Assembly: GCF_900289145.1 (NCBI RefSeq)
Contig: NZ_OKQO01000001.1
Span: 248,001 to 312,000 of the forward strand
DNA length: 64,000 nt
Direction: 5' to 3'
Origin: Neobittarella massiliensis (ex Bilen et al. 2018)
GTDB lineage: Bacteria > Bacillota > Clostridia > Oscillospirales > Ruminococcaceae
The notes beneath the pieces are model-generated. The model was not told the origin of the DNA and searched no databases. It was given only the letters and a program-made list of their open reading frames with translations. A program made the translations under genes and the position numbers. This document shows, piece by piece, positions 8,971 through 16,834 of this stretch (position 1 is its first letter; every line of letters starts with the position of its first letter).

Positions 8971-9014
8971 ATCATAGCACAGGCGGCTGCGCATTTGTTT
9001 AAGAAAACCTTAAA
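8971..9014 (-). promoter_or_regulatory. candidate autoregulated promoter of the two-component operon
   Basis: On the minus strand a -10 TATGAT (8976-8971) lacks a good -35. The repeat TTTAAG-AAAAC-CTTAAA (8998-9014) lies around the -35 position, as expected for a promoter activated by an OmpR-family dimer. Confidence 0.45.
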
Positions 9015-9039
9015 GTGCGGCGGCGGTGCCGACAGCAGC

Positions 9040-9077
9040 AAAAAGCGGGCCGGACGGCCATGAGGCGCCCGGCCCGC
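9040..9077 (-). terminator. terminator of ddl-murI
   Basis: GCGGGCCGG pairs with CCGGCCCGC and is followed by TTTTT on the minus strand. A second strong GC-only hairpin (CCGGCCCGACCG / CGGTCGGGCCGG, about 9094-9125) sits between it and murI. Confidence 0.85.
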
Positions 9078-9137
9078 GGTGGGTGTTTGACTTGCCGGCC
9101 CGACCGGCCGCGGCGGTCGGGCCGGAGGTGGCGGTGC

Positions 9138-9956
9138 TTACAGGTCGTTTACGTCGACGGTCTGCACCTGGCCGCAGAAGGCGTCGCCCATGAAGATCGA
9201 GGCCACCGACTGAAAGTCGGACTGGTCGGTGATGTAGTAGGCGTCGGCGGGCTGGCCGTCGCCCCGGTAGGGGGCGGCCAGATGCTGCTCGTTTAGGATC
9301 TGGGCCACCTGGCGGGCGGTGTACACCCCGGGGTCGATCAGGGTGACCCCGTCGCCCAGCACCCGACTGATGACCGGAGCCAGGATGGGGAAATGGGTGC
9401 AGCCGAGGATGAGCGTGTCGACCCCTTTTTCGCGGATGAAGGAGAGGTAATCCTGCGCCACCAGCGTGGTGACCGGGTCGTTGGGCTGGATGTAACCGTT
9501 TTCGACCAGCGGCACGAACAGCGGGCAGGCGCGGGCCACGGCGGTGACCTTGGGGTCGCAGCGGTGGATGGCGCGGGCAAAGCTGCCGCTGTTTACGGTG
9601 GCGGTGGTGCCGATGATGCCCACCTTGCCCACCCGGGTGGCGGCGGCCGCAGCGGCGGCGGTGTGCTCGATGACGCCGCAGTAGGGCACCGGCAGCGCGC
9701 GGATGAAGCTGTCGTCGACGGTGGAACTGATGGTGCCGCAGGCGGCCACGATGAGCTTGACGCCTTGGCGCAGCAAAAAGCCGCTGTCTTGCCCGGCGTA
9801 GGTCATGAGGGTGGAGCGGCTGCGGGTGCCGTAGGGGACCCGGGCAGTGTCGCCGAAGTAGACGATCTGCTCGCTGGGCAGCAGCGCCTTGAGCTGCTTG
9901 ACCACCGTGAGCCCACCCAGGCCGGAATCGAATACGCCGATGGGTCTGGTATCCAT
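9138..9956 (-). CDS. murI: glutamate racemase
   Basis: A 272-residue cofactor-independent racemase that makes D-glutamate for the peptidoglycan stem peptide. Family hallmarks are the N-terminal GVFDSGLGGLTV segment and two catalytic cysteines, in AACGT and in LGCTHFP. Of two in-frame ATGs (9962 and 9956), the second has the better spacing from AAGGGG. It follows ddl by 47 bases on the same strand and shares its terminator, so the operon supplies both the D-Ala-D-Ala and D-Glu parts of the stem peptide. Confidence 0.95.
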   Translation of the reverse strand: MDTRPIGVFDSGLGGLTVVKQLKALLPSEQIVYFGDTARVPYGTRSRSTLMTYAGQDSGFLLRQGVKLIVAACGTISSTVDDSFIRALPVPYCGVIEHTAAAAAAATRVGKVGIIGTTATVNSGSFARAIHRCDPKVTAVARACPLFVPLVENGYIQPNDPVTTLVAQDYLSFIREKGVDTLILGCTHFPILAPVISRVLGDGVTLIDPGVYTARQVAQILNEQHLAAPYRGDGQPADAYYITDQSDFQSVASIFMGDAFCGQVQTVDVNDL

Positions 9957-10003
9957 AATCATACGCCCCTTTTTGGTGTTTTGGCGACTAGACGACTTGG
10001 CGG

Positions 10004-11071
10004 CTACTGGGCCGCACGCGCGAGCCCCAGCTGGATGAGCCGATCGCACAGCTCGGGGTAGGGGATGCCGCAGGCGTCCATCATTTTGGGGTACATGCTG
10101 ATGGAGGTGAAGCCGGGCAGGGTGTTGATCTCGTTTAAGTAGATGAAGTCGTCGCCGACGAAGAAGTCGACCCGCGACAGGCCGGTGCAGCCCAGGGTAG
10201 AGAAGGCGCGCCGGGCGATATCCTGTACCTGGCGGAGAGTATCTTCGGGCACCCCGGCGGGGATGAGCAGTTTGCTGGTGCCGGAGATGTATTTGGCCTC
10301 GTAATCGTAGAAGTCGGCCTCGGGCACGATCTCGCCGGGCACGCCGGCGATGAGCTCGCGGTTGCCCAAGACGGCGCACTCCACCTCGTGGGCGGTGATG
10401 TTCTTTTCGATGAGCACCTTGCTGTCGTGGGTGAAGGCCAGCAGCACCGCGTCTTTGAGGGCGCTCTCGTCTGACACTTTGGTGACCCCCACCGAAGAGC
10501 CGGCGTTGACCGGTTTGACAAAGCAGGGGTAGCCCAGCTTTTGGGCCACCTGCCGCTTATACTGCTCGAACTGGTCCATATCGTATTTGGTGAACCACAA
10601 AAACGGGGTGGTGGCGATGCCCGCCTGCTCGAGCAGCACCTTGGTGACCACCTTGTCCATGCAGTTGGCCGAGGAGATGACGTCGCAGCCCACATAGGGG
10701 ATGCCGCAGAGCTCGAGCAGGCCCTGGATGGTGCCGTCCTCGCCGTTTTTGCCGTGCAGTACCGGGAACACCACATCGACGGCCACAAAGGCGGTGGTGC
10801 CGTCGGCGAGGAATTTGGTGATACCTTTTTTAGAGCGGTCGGGCAGGATGGCACAGCCCACACAGTCGGGGTGGGTCTTATAGCTGCCGTCGGCGATCAT
10901 GTCGTAATCGCCGGGGAAGTAGAGCCAGCGGCCGGACTTGGTGATGCCGATGGGCAGCACCTCGTACTTGTCGGCGGGGATATTTTTGATGACGCTGGTG
11001 GCCGATTGCAGCGAGACTTCGTACTCGCTGGAGACGCCGCCGAATAAGACGGCTACTTTTATTCTGGACAT
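10004..11071 (-). CDS. ddl: D-alanine--D-alanine ligase
   Basis: A 355-residue ATP-grasp ligase joining two D-alanines for lipid II. Visible are GGVSSEYEVSLQSA at the N-terminus, KPVNAGSSVGVTKV in the ATP-grasp domain and EINTLPGFTSISMYPKM at the C-terminus. The active-site loop reads FYDYEAKY, the Tyr-containing form of true D-Ala:D-Ala ligases. VanA-type D-lactate ligases differ here, so normal D-Ala-D-Ala termini are expected. The start is the ATG at 11071. A well-formed promoter about 200 bases upstream (11276-11304) implies a long leader. Confidence 0.95.
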   Translation of the reverse strand: MSRIKVAVLFGGVSSEYEVSLQSATSVIKNIPADKYEVLPIGITKSGRWLYFPGDYDMIADGSYKTHPDCVGCAILPDRSKKGITKFLADGTTAFVAVDVVFPVLHGKNGEDGTIQGLLELCGIPYVGCDVISSANCMDKVVTKVLLEQAGIATTPFLWFTKYDMDQFEQYKRQVAQKLGYPCFVKPVNAGSSVGVTKVSDESALKDAVLLAFTHDSKVLIEKNITAHEVECAVLGNRELIAGVPGEIVPEADFYDYEAKYISGTSKLLIPAGVPEDTLRQVQDIARRAFSTLGCTGLSRVDFFVGDDFIYLNEINTLPGFTSISMYPKMMDACGIPYPELCDRLIQLGLARAAQ

Positions 11072-11217
11072 AGTAAAATGCTCCTATCTGCAGCTTTACT
11101 GGCCGCGCAGAGATGGGGGCCGCGGCTGTGCGCCGGGCGGTGTACATACCTTTAAATATATACCTATGCGGCGGCCGCCGCTGTTTTGCCCGCCGCCGGG
11201 CACCGGGGCCGGTATAG

Positions 11218-11250
11218 GCTGGTGTGGGGCTGGTGTGGGGCGGTTGTGGG
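11218..11250. repeat. short tandem repeat, 11-bp period
   Basis: GGCTGGTGTGG occurs twice exactly, followed by GGCGGTTGTGG. It lies within the predicted 5' leader of the ddl transcript. Confidence 0.7.
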
Positions 11251-11275
11251 CGGGGCAAGCGGTCTGCCTCAGGCT

Positions 11276-11304
11276 ATTTTAGCACAATTCGCCGCCGCGT
11301 TCAA
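11276..11304 (-). promoter_or_regulatory. sigma-A promoter of ddl-murI
   Basis: On the minus strand TTGAAC (11304-11299), a 17-base spacer and TAAAAT (11281-11276). Transcription would begin near 11269, giving a leader of about 200 bases. Confidence 0.7.
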
Positions 11305-11435
11305 TTTATTTGCGGCACTATATAAACGGCGCTGTTGCAGATGCGAAGAGGGGAGCGCGCCGGTATAGTGGGCGGCGCGGCAGCTGCCGGTGGAGAAAAA
11401 TGGAACAGCTCACGGCTGGAATTGGGGCAAACAGC

Positions 11436-11464
11436 TTGACTTCTGCCCGGGGGTGTGCTATATT
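11436..11464 (+). promoter_or_regulatory. sigma-A promoter of the rpmG-secE-nusG-rplKA operon
   Basis: TTGACT (11436-11441), exactly 17 bases, then TATATT (11459-11464). The leader up to rpmG holds an imperfect AAGGGCTT/GAGCCCTT pairing (about 11479-11523). Confidence 0.85.
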
Positions 11465-11569
11465 GAGTGTACCTCTAAAAAAGGGCTTATTTTTTTGTGC
11501 AAAAATTTGTGCGGGACGAGCCCTTCTGAGGGAGGCTAAAAAATCTGAGTATATCAGGAGGTGCCGTTA

Positions 11570-11719
11570 ATGAGAGTGAAGGTCACTTTGGCTTGCACCG
11601 AGTGCAAGCAGCGCAACTACAACACCATGAAGAACAAGAAGAACAACCCTGACAGACTGGAAATGAACAAGTATTGCCGTTTCTGCAGGAAACACACTCC
11701 GCACAAGGAGACAAAATAG
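11570..11719 (+). CDS. rpmG: 50S ribosomal protein L33
   Basis: A 49-residue L33 of the zinc-binding (C+) form, with cysteine pairs at 9/12 (CTEC) and 36/39 (CRFC). The basic sequence and the position immediately before secE are typical of Firmicutes. It starts at ATG 11570 behind AGGAGGTGCC. It leads the transcription/translation operon. Confidence 0.95.
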   Translation: MRVKVTLACTECKQRNYNTMKNKKNNPDRLEMNKYCRFCRKHTPHKETK

Positions 11720-11743
11720 GCGAAAGGCAGGAGGGGACACCCT

Positions 11744-11995
11744 ATGGCAAAAACCAGTACGGATAAAGCGGTGAAAAAGCCCAGCCGTTTCAGCCCCAAA
11801 CGTATCGCCTCAAGAACAGCCAAGTACTTTAGAGACCTGAGAAGTGAGATCAAAAAGATCGTGTGGCCCGGCAAGAAACAGGTCATCAACAACACCATCG
11901 TGGTCATCGTGATGGTGCTGATCGCCGCCGTCGTGCTGTGGGGTCTTGACTCGCTGCTGGGTCTGCTGGTCCAGCTGCTCCTTAAAAACGCTTAG
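11744..11995 (+). CDS. secE: preprotein translocase subunit SecE
   Basis: An 83-residue SecE, the small essential clamp of the SecYEG channel. A basic N-terminal amphipathic segment ends in the conserved RSEIKKIVWPGKKQ motif. One transmembrane helix follows (about residues 47-75), matching the short Gram-positive form. It sits between rpmG and nusG, the standard arrangement, with 24- and 35-base gaps. Confidence 0.96.
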   Translation: MAKTSTDKAVKKPSRFSPKRIASRTAKYFRDLRSEIKKIVWPGKKQVINNTIVVIVMVLIAAVVLWGLDSLLGLLVQLLLKNA

Positions 11996-12030
11996 TCGGG
12001 CGCAGCCCCGGCGCGTGGAGGGATAAGATT

Positions 12031-12552
12031 ATGTCAGAAACCGCCGCCAGATGGTATGTGGTGCACACCTATTCCGGCTATGAGAACAAGGTGGCCCAGA
12101 ACCTGGAAAAACTTGTTGAGAACAGAAATCTGCAATCCCTGATTTACGAAGTCAAGGTGCCGACTGAACTGGTCGTCGAACAGAAAGAGGACCAGCAAAA
12201 AGAGGTCGAGCGCAAACTGTTTCCCGGTTATGTCCTGGTGAAGATGGAGATGACCGACGATTCCTGGTATGTTGTGCGCAACATACGGGGCGTAACGGGT
12301 TTTGTAGGCCCCGGCTCTAAGCCGGTGCCCCTGTCACCCCGCGAAGTAGAGAACCTGGGCGTGGAGAAGCGCTCGTTTAAGGTCGACTACAAGGTGGGCG
12401 ACAGCGTCAGCATCAAAGAGGGGCCCCTCAAAGATTTTGTGGGGACTGTCGAGGAGCTGGACGCAGAGGCCAACCTGGTGAAGGTGAAGGTCTCGATGTT
12501 TGGGCGGGAGACCCCCGTCGAACTGGAGCTGTCGCAGGTACAGCTGGTCTGA
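12031..12552 (+). CDS. nusG: transcription termination/antitermination factor NusG
   Basis: A 173-residue NusG. The NGN domain starts ARWYVVHTYSGYENKVAQNLE and includes the FPGYVLVKMEMTDDSWYVVRN region that contacts RNA polymerase. A C-terminal KOW domain begins VSIKEGPLKDFVGTVEEL. It modulates pausing and termination and can link polymerase to the leading ribosome or Rho. It follows secE with no terminator between. Confidence 0.97.
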   Translation: MSETAARWYVVHTYSGYENKVAQNLEKLVENRNLQSLIYEVKVPTELVVEQKEDQQKEVERKLFPGYVLVKMEMTDDSWYVVRNIRGVTGFVGPGSKPVPLSPREVENLGVEKRSFKVDYKVGDSVSIKEGPLKDFVGTVEELDAEANLVKVKVSMFGRETPVELELSQVQLV

Positions 12553-12666
12553 TTTTTTATGTGAAACACGGCCCTGCCAGCCGCAAAACCGGCATGTGGG
12601 AGAAAGAGCGCGCCGCTGCGGCGACTCTATCGCAATGACCACAATCTTTTTGGAGGTGCAAATAAA

Positions 12667-13092
12667 ATGGCACAAAAGGTAGTAGGCTTTATCAAGCTGC
12701 AGATCCCCGCAGGAAAAGCGACTCCGGCCCCCCCGGTCGGCCCTGCTCTGGGTCAGCACGGCGTCAATATCATGTCGTTCACCAAGGAATTCAACGAGCG
12801 CACCAAAAATGACGTCGGCATGATCATCCCTGTCGTCATCACCGTATACGCTGATCGTTCGTTCAGCTTCATCACCAAGACTCCTCCGGCTGCTGTGCTC
12901 ATCAAAAAGGCCATCGGTCTGGACAAGGCTTCGGGCGAGCCCAACAAGAACAAAGTCGGCTCGATCACCAAAGAGCAGATCCAGAAGATCGCCGAGACCA
13001 AAATGCGCGACCTCAATGCTGCGAGCATCGAGTCGGCCATGAGCATGATCGCCGGTACTGCGCGGAGCATGGGCATCACTGTAGAGGAGTAA
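12667..13092 (+). CDS. rplK: 50S ribosomal protein L11
   Basis: A 141-residue L11, part of the GTPase-associated centre and needed for stringent-factor activation. The sequence [23 protein letters not shown] is a near-signature of the family, and the C-terminal rRNA-binding domain ends [12 protein letters not shown]. The ATG at 12667 follows GGAGGTGC. It is co-transcribed with nusG and rplA. Confidence 0.98.
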   Translation: MAQKVVGFIKLQIPAGKATPAPPVGPALGQHGVNIMSFTKEFNERTKNDVGMIIPVVITVYADRSFSFITKTPPAAVLIKKAIGLDKASGEPNKNKVGSITKEQIQKIAETKMRDLNAASIESAMSMIAGTARSMGITVEE

Positions 13093-13150
13093 AACCCTAC
13101 TCGTGGGAGGAAATTTCCGCTAATTACCACTATTACAGGGAGGAACGAAA

Positions 13151-13846
13151 GTGAAACACGGTAAGAAATATACAGATAGCAAGAAGGTCGTAGACACCGA
13201 CAAGTTGTACGACCTGGAAGAGGCCAGCGCGCTGGTATGTGAGACCGCCAAGGCCAAGTTTGACGAGACCGTTGAGATCCATGTGCGTTTGGGCGTCGAC
13301 TCCCGCCATGCCGACCAGCAGGTCCGCGGCGCGGTAGTGCTGCCCAACGGTACCGGTAAGACGGTGCGCACTCTGGTGTTTTGCAAGGGCGACAACGAGA
13401 AACTGGCCCAGGAGGCCGGGGCAGATTACATCGGCGCCGAGGATATGATCCCCAAGATCCAGGGCGGCTGGATGGATTTTGACGTGGTCATCGCCACCCC
13501 CGACATGATGGGCGTGGTCGGCCGTTTGGGTAAAGTGCTGGGCCCCCGTGGCCTGATGCCCAACCCCAAAGCCGGCACCGTTACCCCCGATGTGGCCAGA
13601 GCCATCACCGAGGCCAAGGCCGGTAAGATCGAGTACCGCCTGGACAAATCGAACATCATCCACTGCCCGGCCGGCAAAGTTTCCTTTGGCCCGGAGAAGC
13701 TCGGCGAGAACATCAGCACCCTGATGGACGCCATCGTGAAGGCAAAACCCGCCGCTGCCAAAGGCACCTACATCAAGTCTTGCGTCATCGCCTCTACCAT
13801 GGGGCCTGGCGTAAAGGTGAACCCCAACAAGTTCATTCAGCAGTAA
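13151..13846 (+). CDS. rplA: 50S ribosomal protein L1
   Basis: A 231-residue L1 of the L1 stalk. Conserved segments are [14 protein letters not shown] and [20 protein letters not shown]. The start is GTG at 13151 after GGGAGGAACG. It is the last gene of the first operon; the L10 promoter and leader begin directly after its stop. In other bacteria L1 represses its own mRNA; no clear copy of that operator was identified here. Confidence 0.97.
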   Translation: MKHGKKYTDSKKVVDTDKLYDLEEASALVCETAKAKFDETVEIHVRLGVDSRHADQQVRGAVVLPNGTGKTVRTLVFCKGDNEKLAQEAGADYIGAEDMIPKIQGGWMDFDVVIATPDMMGVVGRLGKVLGPRGLMPNPKAGTVTPDVARAITEAKAGKIEYRLDKSNIIHCPAGKVSFGPEKLGENISTLMDAIVKAKPAAAKGTYIKSCVIASTMGPGVKVNPNKFIQQ

Positions 13847-13858
13847 GCAAAAAAGCGT

Positions 13859-13887
13859 TTGACTTTTTGGCGCTTACCTGCTAGAAT
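13859..13887 (+). promoter_or_regulatory. sigma-A promoter of rplJL
   Basis: TTGACT (13859-13864), 17 bases, TAGAAT (13882-13887). It starts 13 bases after the rplA stop, so rplJL can be expressed independently. Confidence 0.85.
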
Positions 13888-13892
13888 ATATT

Positions 13893-14043
13893 TGCTGTCA
13901 TTCTAAGACAGCAGGTGCACCCGTGCGTAATAGGGAGAGTATTCCCTGCCTGCCGAGGATGAGGTCTTACAGAATACATCGCTTTGCCATTGTATTTTCG
14001 AGCCCTTCTTCGCGCACACGCCGAAGAAGGGCTCTTCCTTTTT
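13893..14043 (+). ncRNA. L10 leader (ribosomal protein L10 autoregulatory RNA) with attenuator
   Basis: The 5' leader of rplJ contains the paired TGCTGTC/GACAGCA helix and a downstream internal-loop region with a GAGGATGAGG-like segment. These match the bacterial L10 leader that binds the L10(L12)4 complex. It ends in a 13-bp hairpin (GAGCCCTTCTTCG / CGAAGAAGGGCTC, 14000-14034) followed by T-rich sequence. This is the attenuator: excess L10-L12 should stop transcription before rplJ. Confidence 0.8.
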
Positions 14044-14095
14044 CCAAGTGACGGCACTGTGTACACCAAAACGACTTAACCGGAGGTGAATTCAT

Positions 14096-14608
14096 TTGCC
14101 AAGCGAGAAGATTTTACTGCAGAAACAGCAGCTGGTCGCCGAGCTCAAAGAGAAGATCGAGGGCTCTATGGCCGGTGTTCTGGTCAGCTACAAAGGCATC
14201 AACGTGGAGGACGACACCGCGCTGCGCCGCGAGCTGCGTGAGGCCGGCGTAGATTACGCGGTCGTTAAAAACACCATGCTGCGCCTGGCTGTTGCCGGCA
14301 CCCCTTACGAGGAGCTGGTAGGCGAAATGAAGGGGAGCACGGCTCTGGCCGTATCGAAAGATGACCCCATCAGCGCTGCGAAGATCCTGAGCAAGTACGC
14401 CGACAAGGCCCAGAATGGCTTTGCCGTGAAGGCGGGCTTCTTAGAGGGCAAGACCCTGGATCTGGCCGGCGTGAGCGAGATCGCCAAACTGCCCAGCCGC
14501 GAGGAGCTGCTCAGCATGCTGTGCAGCGCTCTGGAGGGCAACATCCGCGGGCTGGCTGTTGCGCTCAACGCGATCGTGGAGAAAGACGGCGAGGGAGAGG
14601 CTGCTTAA
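14096..14608 (+). CDS. rplJ: 50S ribosomal protein L10
   Basis: A 170-residue L10 that anchors L7/L12 dimers to the stalk. The N-terminal rRNA-binding domain (KILLQKQQLVAELKEKI through YAVVKNTMLRLA) precedes a C-terminal helix that carries the L12 dimers. The start is TTG at 14096, nine bases after GGAGG, with no alternative ATG. Its mRNA leader is the L10-responsive attenuator. It is co-transcribed with rplL. Confidence 0.97.
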   Translation: MPSEKILLQKQQLVAELKEKIEGSMAGVLVSYKGINVEDDTALRRELREAGVDYAVVKNTMLRLAVAGTPYEELVGEMKGSTALAVSKDDPISAAKILSKYADKAQNGFAVKAGFLEGKTLDLAGVSEIAKLPSREELLSMLCSALEGNIRGLAVALNAIVEKDGEGEAA

Positions 14609-14658
14609 TCGCCTCTGTTTTTGCCCCACAACAACTTAAAAATTAGGAGGTAGCTACA

Positions 14659-15033
14659 ATGGCTTCTGAGAAAATCCTGAAATTCGTAGAAGAGGTAAAA
14701 ACTCTGTCTGTTATGGAACTGTCTGAGCTGGTAAAGGCCATCGAGGAGGAGTTTGGTGTTTCTGCCGCTGCTCCCGTTATGGTTGCTGGCCCCGCTGCCG
14801 GTGCCGCTGCTGCTGAGGAGAAGACCGAGTTTGACGTAGTGCTGGCTGATGTTGGCGGCAGCAAGATGCAGGTCATCAAAGCTGTGAAAGAGATCACCGG
14901 TCTGGGCCTGAAAGAGTCTAAAGAGCTGGTCGAGGGTGCTCCCAAGGCTATTAAAGAGGCTGTCGGCAAAGACGAGGCCGAAGAGCTCAAAAAGAAACTG
15001 GAAGACGTCGGCGCCAAAGTCGAGCTCAAGTAA
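14659..15033 (+). CDS. rplL: 50S ribosomal protein L7/L12
   Basis: A 124-residue L7/L12. The N-terminal dimerisation helices come first, then an Ala/Gly-rich hinge (about residues 38-55). The factor-binding C-terminal domain contains [20 protein letters not shown] and [20 protein letters not shown]. Codon use is more T-rich than in neighbours, as expected for a very highly expressed gene. A strong terminator follows; the usual downstream partner rpoB is absent. Confidence 0.98.
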   Translation: MASEKILKFVEEVKTLSVMELSELVKAIEEEFGVSAAAPVMVAGPAAGAAAAEEKTEFDVVLADVGGSKMQVIKAVKEITGLGLKESKELVEGAPKAIKEAVGKDEAEELKKKLEDVGAKVELK

Positions 15034-15051
15034 GTTTTTTACAATCGAGAG

Positions 15052-15080
15052 AAAGCCGCTCCGAAAGGGGCGGCTTTTTT
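15052..15080 (+). terminator. terminator of rplJL
   Basis: AAGCCGCTCC-GAAA-GGGGCGGCTT with a stable GNRA tetraloop, followed by TTTTTT. Confidence 0.92.
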
Positions 15081-15121
15081 GCGTGCAAAAATGGGGGGTG
15101 TAGTGCCGCGGTGTTGATGGA

Positions 15122-15153
15122 GCTGTGGTGTTGTGGTGTTGTAGTGCTGTGGG
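15122..15153. repeat. short tandem repeat, 8-bp period
   Basis: Four degenerate copies of GYTGTRGT in a row, between the rplL terminator and a nucleoside hydrolase gene. Confidence 0.7.
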
Positions 15154-15386
15154 GCGGATGAGGGGCGAGCCGGGAAAGAAATAGGCCCGGCAGGGGGAAC
15201 GGGGACTTATGGGGGGCAAATGGGGGAGAGGCAGATCTGCGGACAAGTGGGCGATATCTATAATTTGTGGGGGGAAAGATGGTGGAGAGTGCCGGGGCAA
15301 AAGCGGGGCGCGGCCCTTGACTGTATAGGGGCTATATAGTTTATGATAGAGGAAACGACCGCTTTACAGTGGAGGAGGACATGATT

Positions 15387-16295
15387 ATGGCGACAGAAAA
15401 AAAGATACCGGTGATACTGGACTGCGATACCGGCGGCGACGATGCGATGGCAATGGCACTGGCGATCGCCAGCGAGAAATTGCAGGTGCTGGGAGTTACG
15501 ACGGTGGCCGGCAACGTGCCGCTGGACAAGGTGGTGCGCAACACCAGAAACACTTTGTCTTGCACCGACCCGGCTGTCCCCTATGCGGTGGGGGCGGCGA
15601 AACCACAGGCCCGAGCGCTCATCGACTCGGGGCGGCCGGGCCACGTATTATTTGAGGCCTATGACCAGGTGGAAAACGCACCGGACGAGCGGGATGCCGT
15701 CACTTTTATGGCCGACCTCATCCGCCAGAGCCCCGACCCGGTAACACTGATACCGCTGGCCCCGCTCACCAATATCGCCGCGCTGCTGCGGCAGTACCCG
15801 GAGCTAAAGTCAAACATTGCCCAGATGGTGATCATGGGTGGCTCGTTTACCGGCGGCAACGCCACCGGCTATGCTGAATTTAACATCTATGTGGACCCGG
15901 AAGCGGCGGCAGAGGTGTTTTCGGCCGGAATACCGCTGGTGATGTGCGGTGAGGAGGTCTGCCTGCAGTCGCGGGTGGGGCGGCCGCAGATCGAGGCGCT
16001 GGCAGCGCTGGGCAATGACCAGGCCAAGGCGTTTGCCGAGGAGCTGGAGCTGGGCCTGCGTGAGGGGGAGAGCATTATTTTTGACGCGGTGACGGTGGCG
16101 TGGCTGGAGCGGCCGGAGATGTTTGAGAGCCGCCCGGCCGAGGTGTACATTGAGTGTGCCGACCAGAAACGGCTGGGACAGACGGTGGTGGATTTTTACG
16201 CCGCCCAGCCCAATGCTGTGGTGCCCCTGAATATGGACAGACAGGGTTTTGGCCAGATGATGGTGGACCTGTTTGCCGGCTATAGCCGCAAATAG
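15387..16295 (+). CDS. inosine/uridine-preferring nucleoside hydrolase family protein
   Basis: A 302-residue IUNH-family hydrolase, predicted to split ribonucleosides into ribose and free base using a calcium-bound water. The signature is VILDCDTGGDDAMA near the N-terminus, where the aspartates hold calcium. Also present are the IPLAPLTNIA and IMGGSFTGGNATGYAEFN loops and the late FDAVTVAW segment with its metal-binding Asp. The start is the ATG at 15387, eight bases after GGAGGAGG; an ATG at 15381 is too close to that site. A second family member lies at 51602-52549. Base specificity cannot be read. Confidence 0.9.
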   Translation: MATEKKIPVILDCDTGGDDAMAMALAIASEKLQVLGVTTVAGNVPLDKVVRNTRNTLSCTDPAVPYAVGAAKPQARALIDSGRPGHVLFEAYDQVENAPDERDAVTFMADLIRQSPDPVTLIPLAPLTNIAALLRQYPELKSNIAQMVIMGGSFTGGNATGYAEFNIYVDPEAAAEVFSAGIPLVMCGEEVCLQSRVGRPQIEALAALGNDQAKAFAEELELGLREGESIIFDAVTVAWLERPEMFESRPAEVYIECADQKRLGQTVVDFYAAQPNAVVPLNMDRQGFGQMMVDLFAGYSRK

Positions 16296-16366
16296 ACCGC
16301 ATTGGTGGTGAAACTGCGCAGTATCTAAAAATATAAACAGCGGCGCTGCTTACAATGGAGCGTGCA

Positions 16367-16399
16367 AAAAGAGACATCCCCCGGGGATGTCTCTTTTTT
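16367..16399 (+). terminator. terminator
   Basis: AAAAGAGACATCCC pairs with GGATGTCTCTTTT around a CCGG turn, with a T run. It ends the nucleoside hydrolase transcript. Confidence 0.9.
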
Positions 16400-16798
16400 G
16401 TTGTCCTGCGGCCGCTCTTTAAAGGGTGAAGGTGGGAGAAAAGGCCTGCGGCCGACGTGAGAAAAACGGGGGCAGAAGAGGTGGAGACCCGAATGGGGCA
16501 TACGGTTGGGCCTGGTGTGGGGCGGGGGCGAGAGCGCACAGGCAGCCGGAGATGCGGCAGTGTAAGGATCACAGCATTGGGGGAGAGGGAAAAGTTAAAA
16601 ATGGGTGCGAGCGCTGCCGGGCGATGAGGATAGGCGCTAAAGCAGCGGTGTGGTGATAGCCGTGCGGCTGGTGCCGAGCGGGGATATGGGGGCCGGCGTG
16701 TGGTCTTGGATACACGGCGAAAGCAGGGGCATATGCGGGGTAGGACGGTGGGCCGGCGTTATACGGAGGGTGACACTGGTAGGGTCATGAGACGGCGG
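16400..16798. other. 400-bp intergenic stretch without a recognisable gene
   Basis: G-rich sequence between convergent genes. No family-like frame was found; it leads into a 9-bp-period repeat at its right end. Confidence 0.55.
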
Positions 16799-16834
16799 GA
16801 GCAGGGTGAGCAGAGGGAGCAGGGGGATCAGGTG
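16799..16834. repeat. short tandem repeat, 9-bp period
   Basis: Four degenerate copies of GAGCAGGGG. The last one overlaps the final codons of the minus-strand LysR gene (stop at 16828), so the repeat array may have set that protein's C-terminus. Confidence 0.6.

Noticed and set aside
9094-9125. GC-rich inverted repeat just after murI as the operon terminator
   Set aside because: The stem is strong but no T run follows on either strand. The next hairpin at 9040-9077 has the T run and is the better terminator.
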